A stretch of DNA of 64,000 nucleotides from assembly GCA_024803745.1 (NCBI GenBank), contig JANJXV010000013.1:32592001-32656000 (forward strand). Direction: 5' to 3'. Within the stretch, counting starts at the first letter, position 1, and each line of letters opens with the position of its first letter. The translations under genes and the position numbers were made by a program. This document shows positions 32,273 to 43,528 of this stretch, in pieces. The notes under the pieces are model-generated. The model was not told the origin of the DNA, ran no database searches, and saw nothing but the letters and a program-made list of their open reading frames with translations. This stretch comes from Megascapheus bottae. Lineage: Eukaryota; Chordata; Mammalia; Rodentia; Geomyidae.

Positions 32273-32981
32273 AAATATTATGACTTTTTACATAGAAGAA
32301 AGGTAAATGTTTTTAATCTGGAAATTTCATTTGTTGGTCTTCTCATTTGGTAATTTTCTGAAAAGCAATTTCTCTGACAAAGAGTTGTCCACTTAAAATA
32401 TATATACTGGGTTTAGGTGAGATAGTCTAGAGTATAAATACAGAATGATATTTTAATTTGTATTTGCTTTGTGACATCTTCTGGATAGAAATATCTACAC
32501 TATCAAGAATTACATCAGCATCTTGTATTACCTCACATCCTTGCTAGGTAGTGAACTTTCTTACAGTTCCTATTGATAACAAATTATCTCCTTGGTAAAG
32601 GCTGGCTGTTCAATAATACTGAACTGTGTTTTCTACTTCCATATATAACACAGCTAATTAGATATGTAGCATCAGGATGACATTTATTAAGTGTCATAAA
32701 CCTCATTTTACATTGATATCAGTACCAATGCTGTCCTATGCTGACACCAGTATGAGCTCCTGGTGATGATACTTCAAATAATATCAATGTAATTCTGCAG
32801 ATTTTTAGTAATCTACACAGATGTAGATGTCATGTTACACAGATGAAGTCAATATTCCCTATGCCATCTTGATCATCATCATCATCTGCACCATTTACAC
32901 ATTTTAGAAAAAAAAATTCACATAGCCAAATTCAATCAAGATTGAGATGAGTGATAAATGGGATGTAATTAAGATTCACTG
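32273..32981. other. No gene recognised
   Basis: Unique AT-rich sequence with a short ATC repeat near 32870-32885. Confidence 0.5.
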
Positions 32982-33192
32982 TGTCATGAACTGACATACT
33001 GAATTGAAAGTGTTTTGTACAAACAAATATCATAATGGGAAGGACAAATATACAAATATGTATGTATATGTATGTAACTAAAGTAGATAGTGCATGCATA
33101 TACAAGGAGCAATATGTCTCTAACACAAATGCAAGTGTGAAGAGAACACCTTTTATTTATATATGTATTCCGATCCAGATAGTTCCCAGACT
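32982..33192 (+). repeat. Dispersed duplicated block, copy 2 (partner at 18763-18968)
   Basis: Shares with copy 1 the landmarks aactgacatactgaattgaa at the left and atccagatagttcccagac at the right, plus gtgaagaga.caccttt-like internal wording. Similarity stops at both ends and does not include flanking SINEs. Confidence 0.8.
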
Positions 33193-34596
33193 GCCACAAG
33201 AGGGAAGAAACACATTCAAATGTAATTGGGAGCTCTCATCACACTGCAGGGAAGCACTCGGTAAAGTGTAAGCATTTTTAGGATTGGTTCTGGCTGCTCT
33301 CTCCAGCATTAGCAGACTGTCATCTATCCCCATGTGCTTCTGATCAAGATCACCATGCATATGCATAGCCATATGCTTCCTTCTTGAGATGCTCCTCATC
33401 TCATCATTCGTTCAATATCAACATTGCTCTCCCCTTCCTTGCTGTTTCACACATGGGGTTTTACTCATTGCACCACACCTCATAACTGTTGCTATCAAGA
33501 GGGAAATGGGATTGCTAAGCACATGGGAGAGTCTGTGTATTCAGACCTTCTACACTGTGATGGTTTTCAGTCGCCTTTTCCACTCATTTTTTATCATAGG
33601 AAAAAAAAACAAACAGTGAACAGTGGCTTTTCTTGCTTTGTGTGTGGGAATGTAGGCCGAAGTTCTTTGCCACCCCTTCACTTTTCAAATGAATTTAGGT
33701 TCTCAGAATAACGCTGAGAGGAACTGAGTTTTGCATGTGTTTCTCGCAGTTTTGGTTGCAATGGAGGTGATCTAAACTGCTAGGAAACCCAAGACAGCAT
33801 TGCTGAGAAATGCCATCTGACTTGCCATCACCCATGAAATCCAAGTGTGAAATGTAGGGGTGGAGTTCAGGATGAAGTGAAGGAAATAAAGTACAAATAC
33901 AGATAGCTACAGTAAGCTTTATTATCTCTGTGTCAATAGTGAAACTACATATATATATATATATATTTTTAAATGAAGAACAAAAAATCAAGTATCCTTC
34001 CTTTAAGTAACATCTCCCAGAAAAGCAAAATGCTATGTGGATTCAGAGGAAACAGGAACATCAGGGGAGGCAAGTTTAGCATCAAGAAATAGCTTATTTT
34101 CTCTATGAAAGTTTTGTCGATTCCATATTGAAACCCACCTGTATAGTTTGTGGCAGCTTTGTAAAATGAAAAGCTAGGTGTGTTTGCATAAAAGCAGTTA
34201 AAAAAAGAGTTATGTGAAATATACTAAGCATAATTTTTTTCTCTTCTGTGGTCTTGTCAACTTACAGCTGGGCTTATTATTGACAGAAACAGAGACAGAG
34301 CAAGAGAGAGTGAATTTATTTGTTGTTATTTGAGACAAGAATCAGGAAACTAAAATTTTGAGTATTTTCTATGTAATAGACATGAAGCCACATACTAAAA
34401 ATACAGCAGCACATATAGTAGAAAAATAATAATGTTCCCATTATTTATGAAATCAACAGTGTAAATTCTGGGAAATGGAATGTAAGTTGATAAATACTAT
34501 CATTAAAAAAATCACTAAAGGTGCCAAGAGACCATATATGGGAAAGATAAAAAATCAGAGATATGTTGTTCAGGATACACATATTATGAGAGACAC
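33193..34596. other. No gene recognised
   Basis: Somewhat less AT-rich unique sequence. Frames at 33157-33399 minus, 33389-33711 plus and 33695-33991 minus show no recognised domain. A short (AT)n run lies at 33948-33967. Confidence 0.5.
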
Positions 34597-34803
34597 TTTT
34601 TTGGGGGGGACATGAGCTCTGGTATGGGCACTGTCCCTGAGCTCTTCAGCTCAAGACTACTGCCCTGCCCTTGAGCTGTAGCCCCACTTCCCATTTTCTA
34701 GTGATTAATTGGAGATAAGAGTCTCTTGGCTTTGAACTTTGATCCTCAGATCTCAGCCTCTAGAGTAGCTAGGATTACACTCATGAGCCACCATGCCCAG
34801 CAA
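34597..34803 (-). mobile_element. SINE, type B
   Basis: Reverse complement with ctgagctcttcagctcaaga, gattaattggagataagagt and the B1-like head at gatctcagcctctagagtag and ctaggattacactcatgagc. Confidence 0.88.
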
Positions 34804-35842
34804 GAGAAAATTTCTAGACAGATATTATACTTAAATTTTTCTCATGAACAAATGAGTAAAACATGAAGATGTCAACAGCAGAATAGTTTTCAAGACAGAA
34901 AGATGCATATATAAAACTCAAGTATTTATGAATGGTGTTAGGATAGTGCTTTCAAGGAAATCCAAGAGATTGACTATTACTGTAGTTCAAAATGAAAAGG
35001 CAAAAGCTAAGTATAGCAAAAGTCTTGCAGGTCAACAAGGGACTGTACATGAGGACAGTCTAAGAAGAACCACCTTTTATCTGGAGGATACCAGAAAGTC
35101 ATTGAGGAGTTTTAAGCAAGGATTGCTTTTTTAATTTTATCTATATTTTAGAAGACTGTTCCATAAGGGCATAAATTAGAAAAGATGAGAAAATAGTATA
35201 TAGTAAATGAGGTAAGAGCTAATTACTAAACAACAATTGTAGAAGAAAATTGAGGGAATAATGTAAATGTCAGGAATATTACTGAGTTGTAATTACCAAT
35301 GATAATTATATGCATTGACATTGGAATTGCTGGGGTCATGGAAGAGAAAGAAAACAAAAACACAGATGCCCCAGTTAAGACTTGAGATTTTGACAGTTAT
35401 TTGCTTTATTTACACAGAGAGCAACTAAGAAAATAAGCAATATTTAGGTGGAAAGATGAGATTAATTGTAATATTTGAGAAATAAGTTTTTGTCATTTGA
35501 AAGTGCTTCCTTTCACCTGAATATATTTGAGAAAAAGCTAAAAAACATTTTTAATAGGGGTCTAAATTTCCTGTAAAAATTAAGGGCTGGACTGCTAAAT
35601 TTAATAGGTATCAACACTTGAATGGTGACCACATTATAAGACAATAAGGTTTCTGTGAAAATAGTGAATTGAGGGGAAAGTAAATACTGAAATACTAAAA
35701 ATAATTAAGAATGAAAGCCGAGGGTGTTGGGGCCTGAGGATCAGTCCTATGATGGCTAGGAGATCTTAAGAAGAATGAGCTGTCAAAAAAAAGAAATAGT
35801 AAGTTCATGAAAGAGAATGCTTTCAGAAGAATTGGTTTTCAT
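34804..35842. other. No gene recognised
   Basis: About 1 kb of AT-rich unique sequence. A 68-codon plus-strand frame (34928-35134) has no recognised domain. Confidence 0.5.
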
Positions 35843-35945
35843 GAGCTGGGCACTGGTGGCTCATGCCTGTAATCCTAGCTACTCAGGAGGCTGAGACCTG
35901 ATGATGGTGGTTCAAAGCCAGCCCAGGTATAAAAAGTCCCCGAGA

Positions 35946-36148
35946 TTTTTTTTTTTTTTTTTTGCCAGTCCTGGGCTTAAGCTCAGGGCCTGAGCATTGT
36001 CCTGGACTTTTCTCAAGGCTAGAGTTTTAACACTTGAGCCTCAGCACCACTTCTGGCTTTTTTCTATGTATATGGTACTGAGGAATCGAAGCAGGATCTT
36101 CATGTGTGCTAGGCAAGCACTTTACCACTAGGCTAAACTACTAGCCCA
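35946..36148 (-). mobile_element. SINE, type A, nested (first)
   Basis: Long T run, gccagtcctgggcttaagct, ctctggc-type middle, aggaatcgaagcaggatctt and ccactaggctaaactactag. Reverse orientation to its host. Confidence 0.92.
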
Positions 36149-36348
36149 AATATTTATTTATTTATTTGTCAGTCATGGGGCTTGAAGTCAGGGCCTGAGC
36201 ACTGTCCTTGGGCTTTCTCAAGGCTAGAACTTTACCACTTGAGCCCAATACCATTTCTGGCTTTTTCTATGTATACACTACCAAGAAATTGAACCCAGGT
36301 CTTCGTGCATGTTAGGGAAGCACTCTACCAGTAGGCCAAACTCCCAGC
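36149..36348 (-). mobile_element. SINE, type A, nested (second)
   Basis: An atttatttatttattt tail leads into gtcagtcatggggcttgaag, ctcaaggctagaactttacc, aagaaattgaacccaggtct and gtaggccaaactcccagcac. It lies tail-to-head with the first nested copy. Confidence 0.92.
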
Positions 36349-36478
36349 ACTTCCCTGAGATTCTTATCTCTAATTAAACACTAGAAAACCAGAACTGATG
36401 CTGTGGCTCAAGTAGTAGAACATTATCATTGAGCCGAAGAGCTCAAAGACACCACTCCTACCCAGAGTTCAAGCCCCC

Positions 36479-37149
36479 CCAAGGAATTGTTTTTCATGGT
36501 TGTATATATCTTACTCACTTTTTAGTGTCATGAGACAAAATCAGATACCCATTTCTTATGAGAAAGTCAGATTTGTATACCTTTTAAATTTCCATTTTTT
36601 ATTGGTTCAAAGCCTATGATGAATGGCTTACTTCATTTCTCAGATATTTGAGCATTCAGTTGAATGATAATCTATGACCCTCAACAGCCTAACTTAACGA
36701 ACTATTCAATGGAAGAATTAGATTCAGGACTACTTTTATCACAACTACATAATAACTGTCTCTAACCGTGTACAAAATGTTGTTTAGTATGGAGTGGTTT
36801 TTGTTGGTTATTTGGGGAATTGCTGAGGATTTAACTAAGAGTCCAGTGCTATATAATTGGAACCATGCTCTAGCAATTATATATATTTAGTTTGTTTTTC
36901 CAGATACCATCTCATGTTTGGTTTTTCCCTGGGCTAGCATCAAACTGTCATCTTTCTGCCTCTGCCTCCTAAGTAGCTTGAAGTATCTCCCCATGCTGCA
37001 ATTCTTTTTGAGCGAGGATTTGCTAACTGTGTTTATGCCTTGGTAGCTAAACTGAGTCCCTATCACTGCCTTAGAACTAATTTTATTACTTAAATAAGTG
37101 TTTCTGTGCATTAATGTTAGGACTTCATGGCTATGTAAAAAGGGTCAGA
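36479..37149. other. No gene recognised
   Basis: Unique sequence; one minus-strand 74-codon frame without a recognised domain. Confidence 0.5.
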
Positions 37150-37355
37150 CAGCTCACCAAGTGCTCAAGACAATATTTCTGCTATTCAAAAGGCTGATAT
37201 CTGAATGATCATGGTTGAGATCGAGCTCATTCAGAAAAAAAAAGGCACTCCATCTCCAGACTAAATATCAGAAAGCAGGACTGGAGTTATGGTTCAAGTG
37301 ATAGAGTATTTACTGAGTCAAGCTGAAGCCCTAATTCAGAATTCACCACTGAAAC
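37150..37355 (+). mobile_element. Old SINE, type B-like
   Basis: ctattcaaaaggctgatatc in the head, ccatctccagactaaatatc in the middle, and atggttcaagtgatagagta in the right half follow type B. A purine-rich tail follows. Confidence 0.65.
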
Positions 37356-37475
37356 AAGAAGGAAAAGGAAGGAAGGGAGGAAGGGAGTGAGGGAGGAAGG
37401 GAGGGAAGGAAAGAAGGAGGGAAGGAAGGAGGGTAAAAGGGATAAGAGAAGGGAGGGGGGAAGAAGGACAGAAGC
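37356..37475. repeat. (GGAA)n microsatellite from a SINE tail
   Basis: Purine tract of GGAA and GGGA units directly after the SINE at 37150-37355, consistent with expansion of its A-rich tail. Confidence 0.94.
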
Positions 37476-37528
37476 AGGCAAACAAGGAATTGACAGTTAT
37501 AAATGAGAAAGCAAGTCACAATGTATTA

Positions 37529-38177
37529 AGATATATATTCTTTTTTTGATATTTTTTATTGTAATTAAAGAAAGGGTTACATGATATTTGCCAGATAGAA
37601 GGTGCATTAATTCACATACATTGATATCCTTTCACATGTCTTGGTCCCCATTTCCCTCCTCTCCACGCCCCATCTTGTTTTCCCCCCTTCCCTATCCAAT
37701 TTCAAATAACCAAATAAAAATATATCCGATATATCACATAACAAAGTGAGATACTGTAACAATATGAGATAACCAAGGGACAGCAAAAGAGATGAGAGAT
37801 AACATAGTACCTTAAGGACAACAATCATTCATTACATGGCTTTTGTTTCTATATCCTAGAGGTCCTTTCAATTAGCGTCATACTATATGGCCTTACGTAT
37901 CAAGGTTTTGCTCTATTGCAAATCTCTGCAGGAGAGCCCAAGGTTTCTACTGATTATGACAAATGAGGGAAACCATTGAGCCTAAGTTCCTTTGAGTCTG
38001 GCTTACTTCACTTAGTATGATTTTTTCCTAAGTCCTTCCATTTCCTAACAAATTGGGTGATGTCGTTCTTTCTGACAGCAGCATAGAATTCCATTGTGTA
38101 CAAATACCACATCTTGTTGATCCATTCATCAACTGAGGGACATCTAGGTTGGTTCCATTAAGTCAGATATATATTCT
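37529..38177 (-). mobile_element. L1, strongly 5'-truncated, with 13-bp target-site duplication
   Basis: From about 37542 to 38164 the minus strand carries the last 90 or so codons' worth of ORF2 (tagatgtccctcagttgatg) and the whole young 3'UTR ending in attgtaatt-type sequence (complement). The duplication agatatatattct is perfect at 37529-37541 and 38165-38177. Confidence 0.95.
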
Positions 38178-38438
38178 ATAAGATATATGTATTACATTTA
38201 TGTAATTCTATATTGCATATAGGTAATATGCAATATAAACATGTAATATTTATGTTATTATATAGAACTGCATACTGTATTAGTTCATTCACATATATAT
38301 ATATAACATATGGGAAGACACTGGTATATTGAAATCACTAAGGCATTTGTTGTGGCTTTGTCAAATATACATTTTTAAGAGTTGTCAACTTCTGCATTTA
38401 TTTACTTCAAGAGTAGAAAACAAAGTTTTCTAATTTAT

Positions 38439-38474
38439 TTAGACACAAAATTCTGATTAGACACAAAATTCTGA
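38439..38474. repeat. Perfect 18-bp tandem duplication
   Basis: ttagacacaaaattctga occurs twice without spacer or mismatch. Confidence 0.97.
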
Positions 38475-39120
38475 GAGTATATTGGAAGACAAACTGTAAC
38501 TTTTCTTTGCTGTATTCAAACATATTGATTAATTCCAATCCATCTAAATTAATTAGACCTCTTGATACCAAAATTCAAAAGATTTCCTAACCAGGTAATG
38601 TTAATAGCTTACCTGTGGGTAACAAGGGAATTATTCTGTCAAATGTAAAAGGTTAAACTTGATTACAGAAATCTTCATGGAAGGATTTCTTCTTAAAGAA
38701 TTTACCAAATCTCCTAAGAGCAAAGGAGATGAAACAGCTTAAAGTATTTATTCTAAAATTTGTCAAAAGTACCCAATTACAAAACAATAGAAGTGTAACT
38801 GTCTTGTTAGCAATACATTATGTTGGAATATAAACTCCCTGAGGGCAGTGATCAGCTCCATTTTGTTTATTGTGGAATCCTTAGATCTTAGAACTTAATC
38901 ATCCATGGCTCATAGCAGATGTGAAAAAATATTTCTTAGATAAAAGCTCTACCAAAGTCAGTTTAATTCCAATGATTCTCATAGATCTTCCTCTCTAAAT
39001 AATGCCAAAGCCTATTTCTAGTGTGGTTTGTATTAGTTAGCAGTGTTTCTCTACCCATAAATCCATTTTATATTAAACTAGAAATAGCACTTAATAGTAG
39101 TTACATCAGAAAATCCAAAG

Positions 39121-39285
39121 TCTATGTGTTTCCATATATACATATATACAAACACATATATACATATACTTACACAATATATGTATATATCCCATATACA
39201 TATATATCATATATTTACATGATATACATATATATATGTATATCATTAAAGTTAAATCCTATATATATATTTCAAATATATATAG
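39121..39285. repeat. (CATATA)n-type AT-rich tract
   Basis: Dense catata/tatatg units, many self-complementary, such as catatatatatg. Likely to form hairpins and to vary in length. Confidence 0.85.
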
Positions 39286-40141
39286 GCCTTAAAAATAAAT
39301 CCTACTAAACCAGAGTATTATTTATTACATCTCTTTTTATGATTGTTATGTTAACAGCCAATGAATATTCTCCAATTTTATAGTGTCCATTTCCAAATAG
39401 AAACGTAGATTATTAAGATTCAATTCTGTCCCTAATAAACTGGCGCTCAAGTGGAGGATATATGATATTGACATCAGTAGTTATAATACAGAGATAAATG
39501 CCAGATATAATTCCGTTTTGTTGTAGGAAGTAGTCATAAATGGGTTTGAGGTCTATGAATTTAATCAAAGCTTTTAGAAGGAAAGGACATTTCAGTAGGA
39601 CTTGATGCTGTTCATTTATTTTTACCATTTTCTTGAGATTCACTACTTTATTCTGCTATATTTCAAATGTCATGTTATACACACAAAAAGGAATAGAACA
39701 TCCTTAATGTACGATGTTTACTGTTCAAGGAATATGGAACTTTAAGCAAATCATTACCTTAATAAGTCTACTGATAGAGCCAATATTCTCATAACTTGAA
39801 CAGATAAGTTCTTCAGTCTACAATGTATAAAGAAAAAGGCCACACAAATGAATTTATGAAAGCTGGAATGTTGCCTAAGACCCTGCATACAAAAATGAGC
39901 CAGCTACTCTGACAGGATGAACACAGAGGAATTAGTGGTTTGAAATACAACATAGGAACTCAGTAGATTGAAATGGTTAAGAATCTCTTTCAGAGAAGAC
40001 ACTTTTTTAAATAATGGAAAACTGACAACAAAAAAACATTATTTTGTTATTTCAGTATTTGAATTATCATTTCAAAACTATAATACAAGTAATTGTTACT
40101 CATTTTTTCCTCCTTCCAAATAACATTTTGTGAGCTGTATT

Positions 40142-40397
40142 TTTTTATTTTTGTTTTTTGTTTTGTTTTGTTTTGTTTTGTGGGTCATGGGACTTGAACT
40201 CTGGGCCTGGGCACTGTCCCTGAGCTCTTCAGCTCAAGGCTACTGCCTTACTCTTTGAGTTAGCACCATTTCCCGTTTTCTACTGATTAACTGGAGATAA
40301 GAGTCTCTCAGACTTTAACGCCTGGGCTGATTTTGAACCACTATCCTCAGATCTCAGTCTCCAGAGTAGCTAGGATTATAGGTGTGAGCCACCTGTC
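40142..40397 (-). mobile_element. SINE, type B, with (TTTTG)n tail
   Basis: A ttttgttttg repeat (about 40153-40181) is the complement of the A-rich tail. The body has gtcatgggacttgaactctg, ctgagctcttcagctcaagg and, in the head, tagctaggattataggtgtg. Confidence 0.9.
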
Positions 40398-41104
40398 CAT
40401 GCTCACAGTATCGTTAATAACAGTGTAACATGTTTGTACTATCTGTGGCATGGCTAAAATAATAGCAAGCTTAGAATAGGTTCTCAGTGGTTTGGATCTA
40501 TTGTATATAACACTCTTCAAAAATGTTCCCAAGAGAGTAGTTCACATCTGACTGGATGATGAAGTAGGTGGACTGTAACAGAAATTTAGAATATGAGTGA
40601 GGGAACATCCTTTATTCCATTAGGAGAAACATTAACACAAGACTACTCAATCGTTTTTCATGAGGCACAGTTGGCGTGCAAAGTGAAAAAAAACACAAAC
40701 TTTGCCGTATGAAGGCTACAATATTTTCTCATAGTCTATGATTCTATGAATGGTGCAACTCAAATAATACAAGTGAATATAAAATTAAATCTCTTTAGTG
40801 TCCTAATTACTGACTCATACAATACATTTATAAAGTAAAGATTTAATAATAAAACCTATTTGCTTAAAAGCAGCTATTAGTGATGTAAACTTTAGACTGA
40901 ATTTCCTGTTTTTATCCAATTAGACTTGTTTTTATGAATTTTGTTTTAGATTAATTACTGAAGAATATTTTTCATTTTTCTTAATTCTATCCAATGCAAG
41001 CAGATAATCCCTTTTTTTCAGCATTGTGGATACAAGAGATGAGTAGATATATTAGATGTGAAATTATGGTAGCAGCTATCTCTGCTTCTCCTCTAGTTTA
41101 TTTT
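40398..41104. other. No gene recognised
   Basis: AT-rich unique sequence. Confidence 0.5.
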
Positions 41105-41225
41105 TTTCTGCATATGATTTTTTAAATTATCATTTGGGTAGTTACACAAAGTTGTGCCAAACCAACATGTTAGTTTGTGAGTACAATGCATTTTGATTAA
41201 TATTACCCCTTTCTGCTCCTCTAAG
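41105..41225 (-). mobile_element. Old L1 3'UTR fragment
   Basis: gtttgtgagtacaatgcatt and tgattaatattacccctttc resemble the 3'UTR phrases at 31190, 44760 and 55490. Weak match. Confidence 0.4.
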
Positions 41226-41283
41226 TTCAGACTTGAGGAATCTCAAATATACATAATCCAAAAACAGAGATTAAAAAGTCAAA

Positions 41284-41568
41284 GAAAGCCAAGCATGGTG
41301 GCTCATGCCTGTAACCTTAGCTACTCAATATGCTGAGATCTGAGGATCAAAGTTCAAAGCCAGTCCAGGCACAAAAGGACCTCAGACTCTTATCTCCAGT
41401 TAAACTCTAGAAAACAGGAAGTGGCCCTTGGCTCAAGGGTAGGATAGTAACCTTGAGCTGAAGAGCTCAAGGACAATGCCCAGGCCCAGGGATAGGGTGG
41501 TAGCCTGAACTGAAGAGCTCAGGGACAGTGCCCAGGCCAAGTTCAAGCCCCATAACCCCCCCACACAA
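41284..41568 (+). mobile_element. SINE, type B, with duplicated right-half segment
   Basis: The head is typical (ggctcatgcctgtaacctta). In the right half a segment of about 52 bases is present twice in tandem: 41434-41486 and 41487-41538, each ending gcccaggcc. Ends with gttcaagccccataac and a short A-rich tail. Flanks aaaaagtca at both sides suggest a short target-site duplication. Confidence 0.9.
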
Positions 41569-41619
41569 AAAAGTCACTGGAAACTATGTGTCAAAACTCA
41601 TTTTTAGAGAAAATTTGAT

Positions 41620-41875
41620 GGTGTTTATTTGCTTGTGGGTTTCTATTTCTTTTGGGAATAGAACTTCAACTCAAGTTCTTACCCATTCTCTTCTTACTTG
41701 AGTGACACTCTTTATCACTTGGGCAATATTTGCAGCTTGATCTTTTTGTGGTAGTTGTGGTAATAAGTCATTTGCACTTTTTTTTTTTGCCTGAGCTGGC
41801 TTTGAACTATGATCACTGAGTTTACCTTCCTAAGTAGCTAGGATTATAGGTGTGAACCACCAGTTCCCAGCATAG
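41620..41875 (-). mobile_element. Old SINE, type B-like
   Basis: gggaatagaacttcaactca, cttatcacttgggcaatatt and, in the head, aagtagctaggattataggt follow type B in reverse complement. Confidence 0.65.
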
Positions 41876-41993
41876 CACACATCACTTATGAAAGTGTTGA
41901 ATAACAAAAATGCTTGAATGTATTTCTTGGAAGGATAAATACTTATGCATTTCTGCAACAAACAGCACTTTGAATGTCTGAGAAAGTGCTGGA

Positions 41994-42001
41994 GATATCT
42001 A

Positions 42002-42040
<39 letters not shown>

Positions 42041-42062
42041 ATATCTATATATATATATATCT
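41994..42062. repeat. (TATC)n-(TA)n microsatellite
   Basis: About ten TATC units followed by TA repeats. Confidence 0.96.
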
Positions 42063-43449
42063 CTGAGAACAGCAATAGCTTCCTCATCATAGAAAGCTGC
42101 TATGGAGAAAAAAATAACAACAATAGAAAACAACACAATAAATAGTTTAGTGATACAAACAAAACTTTGAAGATTTCATTTAAAAATGAGATGAAGATAT
42201 AAAGGAAATAGTGCCAACTATCTAGTAGACTCTAAGCAAACAGCAGAGGGGCAATTAGGAAGAAATAGGAAGAGCAAGGAAAGAAGTAGATAACACAAGG
42301 ATACATGTCTATGTTGTATGGAAAAGAGCAGCCAAGAGGCCCACAAGTGTTTCCAGAAAAAAAGAAAGAAAGAAAAAAAAATGATGAAGGAAATACCAAA
42401 AGGAAGGCCAGGGCTTTCACAGTGGGCCAGGTAGGTGGACCTTCTAAGGATTTTGGATTTTGCCTTTACTGAAATTAGAAGCCACTAGCATTCTAGAAAG
42501 AAATTCAACAATCCTTTTAGAGACTAATTTAATAAGTTGAAATTGCTCTGGTGCAAAGAATTTACTCTGAAGAGAATGCTTTATGTCGAAGATTCTATAA
42601 GTGCAGTTAATTTTAACCAACAACTAGAAATAGCTTATGGTTTCAAAAGTAGGGAAATGATTAAAGAAAGAAAGGAATACTTTGAAAGCCGAAAAATGTG
42701 GTTTTGGAAACAAATAATAGTATGAAAATTCTCATAATTGCCTAAACATACTTCTTTTAAATAAAAAACTAATTCACATAAGTAAATTAATTAATAAATG
42801 ACGAGGATAATTCTAGCACAGAGAGAGGGAATGTCTTGTTGGCATTATGGATACCAAAAGTTTCCTCTTTTAAATGTATTCAACAATTAATTTTTGGTAA
42901 ATTACCATGTACACTTAAAACTGATGGTAAATCATACCTTAAAGTAGCAAACTGATAATAAATTGCTCTTTGACAATGTGAGTTACATGTGATTTGCTGC
43001 TGTAATCACATGATCTTTCCAATATGCACCAACTACTCAGAATGTAATGACCTGTGGCAGAAATAGTGTATGTGCATATTTTTTTAACTACTCAGTAGGT
43101 AACGAGAGAAAATTGATAAAACTCTTCTGATCTTGTTATCTCTTCTCTAGCTATAGGAATAGATGGAGCTTCAAATTAACATGGAAGTATTACCTAGATT
43201 GACAAAGAAATTGGATTCTTGCATATGGGTTTTATGAACCCATGCTTTCTCTTATAGAGTCATAAATTTGTGTTTCATTCAAATAAACCGTAATGTATAC
43301 TACATATAAGCATGTAATGTGGTGAGTCTATGTTTTCAGCTAAATGAGAAGTCTTAGTGAAGTGTCACATTCACTCTCTACCATTAGTATCCTGAACAGG
43401 TAGGTATTTTAAACATAGCATATTTTAGGTATTTACTCTGTAAAGGTAG
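42063..43449. other. No gene recognised
   Basis: AT-rich sequence; frames at 42232-42420 minus and 42537-42725 plus have no recognised domain. Confidence 0.5.
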
Positions 43450-43528
43450 ATATGTGAAGTAATGCACCTTCTATCTGGTGAATATAATGTAACCCTTCTA
43501 TTAATTACAATAAAATATATGAAAAAAC
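43450..43528 (+). mobile_element. L1 3' terminus, extreme 5' truncation
   Basis: Only the final 75 or so bases of the young L1 are present (gtgaagtaatgcaccttcta, then attaattacaataaaatata). No duplication was evident to me. Confidence 0.85.

Larger units (their letters stand above)
35843..36478 (+). mobile_element. SINE, type B, hosting two nested SINEs
   Basis: The head runs from about 35843 to 35947 (ggctcatgcctgtaatccta). The element resumes at about 36350 with ccctgagattcttatctcta, its right half ending near gttcaagcccccccaagg. Host sequence duplicated around the insertions reads tccccgagatt on the left and ttccctgagatt on the right. Confidence 0.92.
38178..40141. other. No gene recognised
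   Basis: About 2 kb of AT-rich sequence holding a short tandem duplication (38439-38474) and a TATA-rich tract (39121-39285). The frames at 39021-39308 and 39413-39643 are low-complexity or chance. Confidence 0.5.

Noticed and set aside
18763..33192. A conserved protein exon shared by the two duplicated blocks, because both give similar peptides
   Set aside because: The peptide similarity follows from DNA similarity; frames are short, contain low-complexity parts and differ in length.
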